Source of the DNA: Streptomyces marokkonensis
Lineage (GTDB): Bacteria; Actinomycetota; Actinomycetes; Streptomycetales; Streptomycetaceae
Direction: 5' to 3'
NCBI RefSeq assembly: GCF_008312835.1
Contig: NZ_VSKS01000005.1
Coordinates: 1 to 64,000, forward strand
Length of the DNA stretch: 64,000 bases
Part shown: positions 1 to 7,516 of the stretch, piece after piece
How the letters are laid out: every line of letters starts with the position of its first letter
Numbering within the stretch: position 1 is the first letter of the stretch
The notes under the pieces: generated by a model
The model's input: only the letters and a program-made list of their open reading frames with translations
Told to the model about the DNA's origin: nothing
The model's database searches: none
Position numbers and translations under genes: made by a program

Positions 1-155
1 CGGCACCTCTCGGGCCCGGTGACACCACCCCCCAGGTCATCCGTTCGACAGGGGGCAACAGTCATGCCGGGCCCGGAGGCCAGCGGCCCTCTTGCAGGAC
101 CACGAAGAACATAACGGGGCACCGGCAAGCCCTTCGTCGCACTAGCGTGGACGGC

Positions 156-836
156 ATGACGACTCCTGCGGATGTGCACGACGTACGAGACCCCGAGCTG
201 CCCGGGCGGCTGCTGACCGTCGAACGGGACGCGCTGGTGCCGCTGTTGCGGGGGCGGGACGACGCGGACTTCGCGCTGCCGGTGGCGGCGTGTCCGGGAT
301 GGACGGTGCGGGACGTGCTGGCGCACTGCTCGGCGGCGCTGTCACGGGTGGTGGAGAGCCGGTTCGAGGAAGGGGTGTTCTCGCCCGAGAGCAATGAGCG
401 TGACATCGCCGAACGGGCCGGGTGGGCGAACGCCCAGGTCGTGGACGAGCTGGAGCGCGGGATGACCGGGGCCGGGCCGCTGATCGCCGAGGCGGGCGGG
501 GTGCTGGACGTCCTCGCGCTGGGCGAGTGGGTGCACGCCGGGGACGTGCGGGTCGCCCTCCGTGAGCCGGGCGCCTACGCGGGCCCGGGACTGCCGTACG
601 CGCTCGCCCTGCTGGGCCAGGTCACGACCCGGAAGGGGCATCTCCCGCTGCACGCCGACCTCGACGACGCCGACGAGCCACTGCGCCTGGGCGACACCTC
701 GGGGGAACGTCCCCCGGCCCGCTACATCGGCGACGGTCCGACGCTGGTACGGCTGTACGCGGGGCGCCCGCTGGACGGTGCCTCGTACGAGCTGGCCGGG
801 GTGGAGGCGGCGGAGCTGAACATCTTCGGACGCTGA
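156..836 (+). CDS. Maleylpyruvate isomerase-family mycothiol-dependent protein
   Basis: The 226-residue product resembles the actinobacterial MDMPI/DinB-like family, whose members use mycothiol as a thiol cofactor or act in small-molecule detoxification. The N-terminal helix (ERDALVPLLRG) and the motif CPGWTVRDVLAHCSAALSRVVE at about residues 45-66 carry the Trp/His pattern of the metal-binding N-terminal domain. The C-terminal half is short and divergent, so the substrate is unknown. I place the start at ATG 156 rather than the in-frame GTG at 147, because TAGCGT at 143-148 is a good -10 box exactly 7 nt before the ATG; that arrangement is typical of leaderless Streptomyces genes. It is monocistronic and followed by a hairpin. 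The family call is fairly sure; the reaction is not. Confidence 0.8.
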   Translation: MTTPADVHDVRDPELPGRLLTVERDALVPLLRGRDDADFALPVAACPGWTVRDVLAHCSAALSRVVESRFEEGVFSPESNERDIAERAGWANAQVVDELERGMTGAGPLIAEAGGVLDVLALGEWVHAGDVRVALREPGAYAGPGLPYALALLGQVTTRKGHLPLHADLDDADEPLRLGDTSGERPPARYIGDGPTLVRLYAGRPLDGASYELAGVEAAELNIFGR

Positions 837-869
837 CCGGTGGGGCGGGGGAGCCCCGGGCGGCCGGTC
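835..869 (+). terminator. Hairpin terminator after the isomerase-like gene
   Basis: Nested inverted repeat starting at the stop codon: outer arms GACCGG (835-840) and CCGGTC (864-869), inner arms GGGGC (842-846) and GCCCC (853-857). There is no U-tract, as is usual for Streptomyces terminators. Confidence 0.5.
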
Positions 870-931
870 GGGCGTAGGCTTGGATTGGACTAGACCTGTA
901 GTCGCCGCCTGATGCCGAGGAATGGGGTCCC

Positions 932-1621
932 ATGAGCAAGCGTGCAGTCCTGGAGGTGATCGCCCTCGACGTCGAGGACGCGGTCGCCGCCCAGGCCGGA
1001 GGTGCGGACCGCCTCGAGCTGGTCACGGACATGGCCGCGGACGGGCTGACGCCGGCGGCGGCGACCGTCACCGGGATCCGGGCGGCCGTGGACATCCCGG
1101 TGCGGGTGATGCTGCGGCTGGCGGACGGGTTCGCCGCGGGGGAGGTCGACCGGCTGGTGGGTGCCGCCTGCGAGATGCGCGCGGCCGGGGCGGACGAGTT
1201 CGTGCTCGGGTTCCTCGACGCCGACGGGAGTGTGGACCTGGGCGCGGTGGAACGGGTCGCCCGCGAGCTGGAGGGGTGCCGCTGGACGTTCCACCGCGCC
1301 ATCGACCGGGCCGCCGACCGGGAAGCGCTGCGCAAGCAGCTCGCGGACCTGGCCGGGCTGGACACCTATCTGACGGCCGGGGCGGCCGACGGGGTGGACA
1401 CGGGCCTGCCGACGCTGCTCGCCGAGGCGGGGCGGCGGGGTGAGCCCGGGTACGAGCAGCAGTTGCTGGTGGGCGGTGGCCTGCGGCTGGAGCACGTGCC
1501 CTTGCTGCTGAAGGCCGGGATCGACGGGTTCCACATCGGTGGGGCGGCGCGGCCGGGCGGCTGGGCCGGGCCGGTGTCGGCGGAGGCCGTCGCGGAGTGG
1601 CGCCGGGTGCTGGGGGACTGA
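932..1621 (+). CDS. cutC: CutC-family copper homeostasis protein
   Basis: A 229-residue TIM-barrel protein of the CutC family, linked to copper homeostasis in some bacteria; its biochemical activity is unsettled. Visible family features are the N-terminal LEVIALDVEDAVAAQAGGADRLELV, the DEFVLGFLDADGSVD segment near residue 90, TFHRAID near residue 115, and the C-terminal GGGLRLEHVPLLLKAGIDGFHIGGAARP, which matches the phosphate-binding end of the barrel. Length is slightly below the usual 240-250. ATG 932 follows GAGGA at a normal ribosome-binding distance. The gene stands alone and its 3' side opens into a long tandem repeat array. No copper-responsive operator was recognised upstream. Confidence 0.9.
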   Translation: MSKRAVLEVIALDVEDAVAAQAGGADRLELVTDMAADGLTPAAATVTGIRAAVDIPVRVMLRLADGFAAGEVDRLVGAACEMRAAGADEFVLGFLDADGSVDLGAVERVARELEGCRWTFHRAIDRAADREALRKQLADLAGLDTYLTAGAADGVDTGLPTLLAEAGRRGEPGYEQQLLVGGGLRLEHVPLLLKAGIDGFHIGGAARPGGWAGPVSAEAVAEWRRVLGD

Positions 1622-1716
1622 GCGTTCCCTCCCTTGCCGGCGGGGGTTGCTGCCGGGCGGGGGTGGGTCGCGCAGCCCGGCGCTTACGGGTGCCGTCGCG
1701 CCCACCCGTGCCACCC

Positions 1717-1995
1717 TGCGGCACGACTGCCCGCGGGTACGGCGGCACGACTGCCCGCGGGTACGGCGGCACGGGTGCTCGCGGGTATGGCGGCGTGACT
1801 GCCGGTGGTGCGGCGGCGTGACTGCCCGTGGGTATGGCGGCGTGACTGCCGGTGGTGCGGCGGCGCGGGTGCTCGCGGGTATGGCGGCGTGACTGCCCGT
1901 GGGTATGGCGGTGTGACTGCCGGTGGTGCGGCGGCGTGACTGCTCGCGGGTGCGGCGGCGCTACTGCCGGTGGGTGCGGTGGCGTGACTGCTCGC
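1717..1995. repeat. Tandem array of about twelve 23-24 bp units
   Basis: Units follow the pattern GGCGGCGTGACTGCCCGTGG plus GTAT or GTGC. Eleven full units start at 1717, 1741, 1765, 1789, 1812, 1836, 1859, 1883, 1907, 1930 and 1954, and a partial one starts at 1978. Two unit types (24 bp ending GGGTAT/GGGTAC and 23 bp ending GGTGGTGC) alternate in part, and units 3 and 7 share a variant GGGTGCTCGCGGGTAT, which suggests that higher-order blocks were duplicated. The array fills almost the whole 390-bp gap between convergent cutC and the helicase gene. I see no coding potential or gene-like start in it. Confidence 0.9.
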
Positions 1996-2011
1996 TGACT
2001 GCGGGTCCCGG

Positions 2012-4093
2012 TCAGGTCAGTTGGGGCGGCAGTGGGGTCGTGTGGGTGATGACGAGGCCCGAGACCGCCCGGGTCAGGGTGACGTACAGGCGGCGCAGGC
2101 CCGTGCGTTCGTCGGGTTCGGCGTCCACCACCGCGCCGGGTTCGTCCAGGAGGACGTAGTCGTACTCCAGGCCCTTCGCCAGGGAGGCCGGGACCAGGGT
2201 CAGGCGGGTGGCGTGGGTCGTCTCCTCGCCGGGGGCGATGTACGTGACCCCCGCCGCCGTCAGCGCCCGTGCCAGTTCCGGGACGCGGGCGTCCGCGGCG
2301 ATCAGGCCGACCGAGCCCTCGTTGCCCAGGAGTTCACGGCACGCGGACACCACGTCGTCCGTCCCCCCGGACCGGCGGACCTCGAAGAAGCCAGGGTTCT
2401 CGCGGATCGACGCCACCGGGGTGAGACCCGGGGCGATGTGCGTCAGGAGCCGGGAGGCGTACGTGATGACGTCCGTCGGGACGCGGAAACCGGCCGTCAG
2501 CTCCTCGATCACCGCGTCCTGCTTGCCCAGGTGGGCCAGCGCCTCCTCCCAGCTGCGGGTCGCCCACGGGGTGGTGCCCTGGGCCAGGTCGCCCAGGACG
2601 GTCGCCGAACCGGTCGTGCAGCGCCGGCCCACCGCCCGGTACTGCATGGGGGACAGGTCCTGCGCCTCGTCGAGCACCACGTGTCCGAGGGAGTGCGTGC
2701 GCTGGATCAGGTCGGCCGCCTCGTCGATCAGCACCGCGTCCGCCGCCGACCACTTCGCCGACTTCACCGAGCGGGCGGGCTTCGCCCACAGGATCGTCTT
2801 CCGCTCCTGCTCGTCGAGCAGGCCCTCCGCGTGCTCCGCCAGGAACTCCGGGTCGCCCAGCAGCCGCAGCACCAGCTTGGCCGGGTCGACGGCCGGCCAG
2901 ACCGCCTTCACCGCCGCCTTCACCGCGGCGCTGCGGGCCACCGCGTCCTGCACACGGTCGTCCGGAGCCTCACCGGCCCGCTCCATCTGCACCAGCACGG
3001 TGTGCGCGATGCGCTGCGGGAGGGCGTCCCGGGCGGCGCCGTAGCGGATGTCGCGGTCGAGCAACTGGCGGACGATCTCCTCCAGTTCGTACGCCGGAAC
3101 CCGCCAGCGGCGCGATCCGCGGACCACCACGACCGGCTCGGCGGGCATCGTGACGTGGGAGTAGAGGGCCCTGCGCAGGACCTGGGCCATGCGGGCGTCA
3201 CCCTTGACGACCGCCGCCGCCGCGTCGTCCGTCCCGCGCACCTCCACGTGCGCCACCAGGTCGTCCACCGTGGCCTGCGCGACCGTCAGTTCGCCCAGTG
3301 CGGGCAGCACCTGCTCGATGTAGTGCAGGAAGGACCGGTTCGGCCCGACGACCAGCGTGCCGGTGCGGGCCAGCCGCTCGCGGTGGGCGTACAGCAGGTA
3401 GGCCACCCGGTGCAGACCCACGGCCGTCTTCCCGGTCCCGGGTCCTCCCTGTACGCACACGCTGCCGGACAGTCCGGACCGTACGATCTCGTCCTGTTCC
3501 GGCTGGATCGTCGCGACGATGTCCCGCATCGGGCCGACGCGCGGGCGTTCGATCTCCTGCTGGAGCAGCTTGCTGGTGGTGGCCCCCGCGGTCGGGTCGG
3601 ACAGGTGCTCGTCCTCGTACGCGGTGAGGTCGCCGCCGGTGTAGCCGAAGCGGCGGCGCAGCGCGACGTCCAGCGGATCCTTCCTGGACGCCCGGTAGAA
3701 CGGCTGGGACACCGGCGCACGCCAGTCGATCACCATCGGGTCGCCGTCCGCGTCGTGCACGTGACGCCGCCCGATGTAGAAGACCTCCCCTTCCGCCCCC
3801 TCCGCCTGTTCGGCGCCGGGGGCGTACAGGTAGTCGAGCCGGCCGAAGAACAGCGGGGTGTCGCTGAGGTCGGCCAGCGCCTTGACGCGCTCCTCGATCT
3901 GACGCTGCAGGACGGCCGCGTTGACCCAGTTGGCGGTGACGTCGCTGATGTCCAGGGCCTCGACGTCCTCGCGCATGGCGCGCAGTGCGGAGCGGGACGC
4001 GGTCAGGTGGGCGCGCTCCCGTGCGAGGGGATCGTCTGCGGGGGTGGTCGCGGGACCGTCTACGGGCTCGTCTACCGGCGTGGACGCGGACAA
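2012..4093 (-). CDS. HelD-like superfamily 1 helicase/ATPase
   Basis: A 693-residue UvrD/Rep-like ATPase of the HelD group. Known members bind RNA polymerase, recycle it and can displace rifamycins. An N-terminal coiled-coil arm (about residues 22-75, RERAHLTASRSALRAMRED...) precedes FYIGRRHVHD and the HelD signature VIDWRAPVSQPFYRA. Walker A is GGPGTGKTAV near residue 217; the Walker B/DEAQ region is HVVLDEAQDLSPMQYRA; the C-terminal motor lobe ends YVTLTRAVSGLVI. The TTG start is supported by GGAGG 9 nt upstream on the coding strand. The gene is isolated between the repeat array and an XRE regulator. I found no rifamycin-associated element upstream, so a direct resistance role is not indicated. 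HelD versus HelR assignment is uncertain. Confidence 0.85.
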   Translation of the reverse strand: MSASTPVDEPVDGPATTPADDPLARERAHLTASRSALRAMREDVEALDISDVTANWVNAAVLQRQIEERVKALADLSDTPLFFGRLDYLYAPGAEQAEGAEGEVFYIGRRHVHDADGDPMVIDWRAPVSQPFYRASRKDPLDVALRRRFGYTGGDLTAYEDEHLSDPTAGATTSKLLQQEIERPRVGPMRDIVATIQPEQDEIVRSGLSGSVCVQGGPGTGKTAVGLHRVAYLLYAHRERLARTGTLVVGPNRSFLHYIEQVLPALGELTVAQATVDDLVAHVEVRGTDDAAAAVVKGDARMAQVLRRALYSHVTMPAEPVVVVRGSRRWRVPAYELEEIVRQLLDRDIRYGAARDALPQRIAHTVLVQMERAGEAPDDRVQDAVARSAAVKAAVKAVWPAVDPAKLVLRLLGDPEFLAEHAEGLLDEQERKTILWAKPARSVKSAKWSAADAVLIDEAADLIQRTHSLGHVVLDEAQDLSPMQYRAVGRRCTTGSATVLGDLAQGTTPWATRSWEEALAHLGKQDAVIEELTAGFRVPTDVITYASRLLTHIAPGLTPVASIRENPGFFEVRRSGGTDDVVSACRELLGNEGSVGLIAADARVPELARALTAAGVTYIAPGEETTHATRLTLVPASLAKGLEYDYVLLDEPGAVVDAEPDERTGLRRLYVTLTRAVSGLVITHTTPLPPQLT

Positions 4094-4198
4094 GGGGGTG
4101 CCTCCGGGGGGACCTGCTGCTGGGGCTGCTGCGGGAGACCGGCCGGTTTCCGTCCGGACGGCGGCGCTCCGTGAGGGAGGCGGGCAAGAGCGGAGATT

Positions 4199-5068
4199 CT
4201 AGGACGCGGGGCCGGTGCGGTCCAAACGGTTTGTTCGCCGCACCGGTCCCGTGGTCAGCGAGGCGAGCAGGGCGAGCCGCTCGGCGTCCTCGGTCCCCGG
4301 CTCGGCGTGGTAGACCGCGAGCGTCATCCCGTCGGGGCCGTCGACGTCCAGTTTGGACATGGTGAGGTTCAGCCGCCCGACCTGGGGATGGTTCATCCCG
4401 ATCGGCCCGTTGCCCGGCGGCCGCACGTCGTGGCGCGCCCACACCCGCCGGAACTCCTCGCTCACCAGCGACAGTTCGCCGACGATCTGCACGACCCGGG
4501 GGTCGTCCACGTCGGACCCGAGCCGTCGGCGGAAGGCGGCGACGCATCGGGACGCCGTGTGGGTCCAGTCCGTGTGCAGCGCCTGCTCGGCGGGGTCGAG
4601 GAAGAACGACCGGAGCCGGTTCTCCCCCACCCGGATGCCCGGGGCCAGCGCGGTGGCGAGCGCGTTGGCCGCGATCACGTCGAGGGACCTGTCCGTCACG
4701 AAGGCCGGCAGCCCGATCGCCTCGAGCAGCTGTGCCGTGGCCGGCGGCACGGTCCGTCGCCGGGGCCGGCGGCGGGTGCGCGAGCGCGGCGCGGCGAGCT
4801 GGTGGAGGTAGCCCGTGGCGGTGTCGTCGAGCCGGAGGACCCGGGCGAGCGCGTCGAGGACCTGCGCCGACGGGTTGCGGTCGCGGCCCTGTTCGAGCCG
4901 CAGGTAGTAGTCGGAGCTGATGCCGGCGAGCATGGCCACTTCCTCACGGCGCAGCCCCGGCACCCGGCGTATCCCGTGGGCCGGCAGTCCGATGTCCTCC
5001 GGCGTCACCAGCTCCCGGCGCGCCCGGAGGTAGTCACCGAGCAGGTTCTCCTCAGGCATGTCCCTCAT
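4199..5068 (-). CDS. XRE-family transcriptional regulator, MmyB-like ligand-binding domain
   Basis: A 289-residue regulator. The N-terminal HTH (about residues 10-75) contains LGDYLRARRELVTPEDIGLP and VPGLRREEVAMLAGISSDYYLRLEQGRDRNPS, the classic XRE core of this family. The C-terminal two thirds (FVTDRSLDVIAANALATAL... LRSFFLDP... HPQVGRLNLTMSKLDVDGPDGMTLAVYHAEPGTEDAERLALL) is the MmyB-like PAS-type domain, which in structural studies binds fatty-acid-like ligands. It is divergent from the aldo/keto reductase with about 95 bp between starts, the usual layout where the regulator controls the oxidoreductase. The start may be ATG 5068 or ATG 5059; further upstream starts run into the shared promoter region. 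Confidence 0.88.
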   Translation of the reverse strand: MRDMPEENLLGDYLRARRELVTPEDIGLPAHGIRRVPGLRREEVAMLAGISSDYYLRLEQGRDRNPSAQVLDALARVLRLDDTATGYLHQLAAPRSRTRRRPRRRTVPPATAQLLEAIGLPAFVTDRSLDVIAANALATALAPGIRVGENRLRSFFLDPAEQALHTDWTHTASRCVAAFRRRLGSDVDDPRVVQIVGELSLVSEEFRRVWARHDVRPPGNGPIGMNHPQVGRLNLTMSKLDVDGPDGMTLAVYHAEPGTEDAERLALLASLTTGPVRRTNRLDRTGPAS

Positions 5069-5162
5069 CGTAGGCGCGCGGGGCCGTTCGTCCCTGTCCC
5101 TGTCACTCCCAGGATCGGCAGGGAGCTGGGCGGGCGGGCCCGTGGCACGGACGGTGGGGTGC

Positions 5163-6035
5163 ATGAGCATTCCGACCCCACCCCTTCCCGGCGGCACCTG
5201 GACGCTGGGCGATCTGACCGTCACCCGGTTCGGCTACGGGGCCATGCGGCTGAGCGGCCCCGGCGTGATGGGGCCGCCGGCCGATCACGACGGCGCGCTC
5301 GAGGTGCTGCGCGAGGCCGTACGTCTCGGCGTCACCCACATCGACACCGCCGACGCCTACGGACCGCACGTCACCAACCGGCTGATCCGCGAAGCGCTGC
5401 ACCCCTACCCCGAGTCCCTGCACATCGTGACCAAGGTGGGCGCGGTCCGCGACGCGCAGGGCGGCTGGCCCCCGGCCCGCGAGCCGGACGACCTGCGCCG
5501 GGCCGTCGACAGCAACCTCGAGACCCTCGGCGTGGAGACGCTGGACCTCGTCAACCTCCGCCTGGGCAACGCCGAGGGCCCGCAGCCCGGTTCGCCGGCC
5601 AAGCCCTACGAGACCCTCGTCGAGCTCCAGCGGCAGGGCCTGATCCGGCACCTCGGCCTGAGCAACGCGACCGCCGACCAGATCGCCGAGGCGCAGACGA
5701 TCGCCCCGCTCGTCTGCGTGCAGAACCTGTACAACCTAGCCCACCGCCAGGACGACGAGCTCATCGACCGGCTCGCCGAACAGGGCATCGCCTACGTGCC
5801 CTACTTCCCGCTGGGCGGCTTCAGCCCGCTGCAGTCCTCGGCGCTCTCCGCCGTGGCCGCCCGGCTCGGCACCGGCCCCCTGCCGGTCGCCCTGGCCTGG
5901 CTGCTGCACCGGTCGCCCAACATCCTGCTCATCCCCGGGACCTCGTCGGTGGCGCACCTGAGGGAGAACGTCACCGGCGCGGGCATCGCCCTGTCCGAGG
6001 AGGACCTCGCCGAGCTCGACATGATCGGCCGCTGA
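5163..6035 (+). CDS. Aldo/keto reductase (oxidoreductase)
   Basis: A 290-residue NADPH-dependent reductase of the AKR superfamily. Catalytic residues are visible in order: Asp/Tyr in HIDTADAYGPHVTNRLIREAL (about 55-75), Lys in LHIVTKVGA (about 90), and a His-position segment replaced by LDLVNLRLGNAEG. The C-terminal cofactor loop is ILLIPGTSSVAHLRENV. The usual HH/CH after LDLV is missing (VNLRLGN), as in a subgroup of bacterial AKRs. ATG 5163 was chosen over upstream in-frame GTG codons because it leaves the whole AKR fold intact and keeps a promoter gap to the divergent XRE regulator. Substrate unknown. Confidence 0.9.
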   Translation: MSIPTPPLPGGTWTLGDLTVTRFGYGAMRLSGPGVMGPPADHDGALEVLREAVRLGVTHIDTADAYGPHVTNRLIREALHPYPESLHIVTKVGAVRDAQGGWPPAREPDDLRRAVDSNLETLGVETLDLVNLRLGNAEGPQPGSPAKPYETLVELQRQGLIRHLGLSNATADQIAEAQTIAPLVCVQNLYNLAHRQDDELIDRLAEQGIAYVPYFPLGGFSPLQSSALSAVAARLGTGPLPVALAWLLHRSPNILLIPGTSSVAHLRENVTGAGIALSEEDLAELDMIGR

Positions 6036-6041
6036 CCCGCG

Positions 6042-6211
6042 CCCAAGGGGTGGCTGACAAATGCCCGCGGCGTCACGGCGTCTGGCACGCACGCTCGCCG
6101 CGTTGCCGAAACGCCCACGTGGCTCCGCCACGAGGACGCTCCGGCGCCTTGCGATCGCACGCACCAGACGCCGCTCCTTCTCCCACGCTCATTTGTCAGA
6201 CACCCCTTAGG
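6042..6211. mobile_element. MITE-like palindromic element
   Basis: About 170 bp with terminal inverted repeats AAGGGGTGGCTGACAAATG (6045-6063) and CATTTGTCAGACACCCCTT (6190-6208), matching at 18 of 19 positions. The interior is also an imperfect palindrome: the arm containing GGCGTCTGGCACGCACG (from about 6078) pairs with CGCACGCACCAGACGCC (6156-6172), folding around a central CCACGTGG/CCACGAGG stem. It carries no ORF. It sits between the stop codon of the aldo/keto reductase and that gene's apparent terminator, as expected for a small insertion. From memory, similar TGACAAATG-ended palindromes recur in Streptomyces genomes; I cannot verify this here. Confidence 0.7.
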
Positions 6212-6248
6212 GGACGACCCGTCCTGCCCGAGGGGGACGGGTCGTCCC
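6211..6248 (+). terminator. Strong hairpin terminator
   Basis: Perfect 14-bp inverted repeat: GGGACGACCCGTCC (6211-6224) and GGACGGGTCGTCCC (6235-6248) around a 10-nt loop. It probably ended the aldo/keto reductase transcript before the MITE-like element separated the two. Confidence 0.8.
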
Positions 6249-6326
6249 GGAGGTGTACCCCGGTCGCCCGCGGACCGGTCCCTTCGGCCGATGCCCGTAC
6301 CGGGGCCGGAGAGCAACCATGGAGAC

Positions 6327-6512
6327 ATGAGCGCAGCGACCCTCCACCCCACCACACCGCCGGTCCGGCCGACCGGTGCGACCCCCCTTCAGGGCAGTCA
6401 TCCGCACCGTCTCGGTGACGCCCTGCGTGCCGTGAAGGTGTTTCTCGGCGCCGCCTTCGACGTGATCGTCCTCGGCGAGTACGGCGAGGAGGCGGGCGTC
6501 CGCCGCAAGTAG
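6327..6512 (+). CDS. Small hypothetical protein
   Basis: A 61-residue protein from ATG 6327. The N-terminal third is Thr/Pro-rich (TLHPTTPPVRPTGATP); the rest is HRLGDALRAVKVFLGAAFDVIVLGEYGEEAGVRRK, a probable amphipathic or membrane-associated helix with a charged tail. I do not recognise the family. GGAG lies only 2 nt before the start, so initiation is unclear. It converges on the double-HTH regulator 24 bp away. Codon usage shows normal third-position GC, which supports a real gene. Confidence 0.5.
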   Translation: MSAATLHPTTPPVRPTGATPLQGSHPHRLGDALRAVKVFLGAAFDVIVLGEYGEEAGVRRK

Positions 6513-6536
6513 GCACCGCCCCCGCTCCCCGGCCGG

Positions 6537-7331
6537 CTACCCGTGGTCCGGACGAGGCTGCCCGGCGGTGTCGTCCGAGGCCGTCGCGGGTTTCGTGTGC
6601 AGGACTTCGCGGCCCTGCTCGGCGGCGCGGGTGATCGCCTCGGAGATGAAGTCGAGGTAGCGGGCGACGTTCTCCAGACGGGTGCCGGCCGGTGTGCCGG
6701 GCCCCATGATGCCGACCCCCAGCCGTGAGGTCTCGGCGACCTGGGCGGTGGACGCGGCGCTGGCCATCATCGACTGGTGCCAGATGTCGTCGTCGACGCC
6801 GTAGCGCTCACGGCGGCCCTCCTCGCGTTCCCGGCGGACCAGGCCCTGACCCTCCAGGAACGTGATCGCCTTGGAGACGGACGCCGGGCTGACCTGGAGG
6901 CGCTGGGCGAGTTCCGCGGCGGTGAGGCTTCCGCTGTCGGTGAGGGTGAGGCAGGCCATGACCCGGGCCATCATCCTGGGCGTGCCCGTCGCTATGAAGA
7001 CGGTGGTGAGCGTCTCCTCGTACTCGCGCACGGCCTCCGCGTCACGTCCGTGAGCCGCCGAGGGCGCCTGCGGCCCCCGGGGTGCGGCCTGTCGGCGCCG
7101 GTGGGCGCGGCGTTCCGCGGCGCGGTGGGCCAGGTCCGCGCGGTAGGACGCGGGACCGCCGTTGCGCATCACCTCACGCGTGACCGTCGAGGTGGGGCGG
7201 TCGAGCCGCCGCGCGATCTCCGCGTAGGCGAGCCCGTCGGCCAGCCCCAGCGCGATCTGCTGGCGTTCCTGCTGGGTGAGCCTGCCTCCTGGCAACGCGT
7301 GCTCCTTCGTGGTCCATGAGGGCTCCAGCAT
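6537..7331 (-). CDS. MarR-type regulator with an extra N-terminal HTH
   Basis: A 264-residue regulator with two DNA-binding modules. Residues about 10-55 (GGRLTQQERQQIALGLADGLAYAEIARRLDRPTSTVTREVMRNGG) look like the IS30-transposase-type HTH, with a basic linker (HRAAERRAHRRRQ). Residues about 95-175 form a winged helix (SLTAAELAQRLQVSPASVSKAITFLEGQGLVRREREEGRRERYGVDD), as in MarR/GbsR proteins. The C-terminal helical part (FISEAITRAAEQGREVL) probably dimerises. ATG 7331 is preceded by GAGGAGGAGG, a very strong ribosome-binding site; longer in-frame forms would overlap the operator array. It is divergent from the DUF4097/ABC exporter operon, which it probably represses along with itself. Confidence 0.85.
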   Translation of the reverse strand: MLEPSWTTKEHALPGGRLTQQERQQIALGLADGLAYAEIARRLDRPTSTVTREVMRNGGPASYRADLAHRAAERRAHRRRQAAPRGPQAPSAAHGRDAEAVREYEETLTTVFIATGTPRMMARVMACLTLTDSGSLTAAELAQRLQVSPASVSKAITFLEGQGLVRREREEGRRERYGVDDDIWHQSMMASAASTAQVAETSRLGVGIMGPGTPAGTRLENVARYLDFISEAITRAAEQGREVLHTKPATASDDTAGQPRPDHG

Positions 7332-7350
7332 AGCGTTCACCTCCTCCTCA

Positions 7351-7487
7351 TTGCAACAAACCCACTCTTCTTGTTGCGTTGCCTTTCTATCGGTTGCAAC
7401 GAAACTGCTGCTCTGAGCTGCGTAAAAGCCTTTCATGTGCAACGAAGTAGTTGCCACATCTATGAACGCAACGTAGCGTTTCCGGTG
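7351..7487. promoter_or_regulatory. Operator array of GCAAC/GTTGC sites, divergent promoters
   Basis: This AT-richer 185-bp gap holds repeated half-sites: TTGCAAC at 7351, TGTTGCGTTGC at 7372-7382, the perfect palindrome GTTGCAAC at 7393-7400, GCAAC-6-GTTGC at 7439-7454, and GCAAC near 7468. It lies between the double-HTH regulator and the DUF4097 gene, so it is the likely binding region of that regulator. Individual -10/-35 boxes are not clear enough to call. Confidence 0.65.
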
Positions 7488-7516
7488 TCAGAAACGACAA
7501 CCCGAAGGAGCGCACG

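Noticed and set aside
1717-1995. CRISPR array
   Set aside because: Units are contiguous without unique spacers, and no cas gene is near.
2021-4174. Long plus-strand open frame opposite the HelD-like gene
   Set aside because: Low-complexity, no motif; a shadow of the minus-strand helicase.
4094-4200. Rifamycin-associated element before the HelD-like gene
   Set aside because: No matching inverted repeat is present in the upstream stretch.
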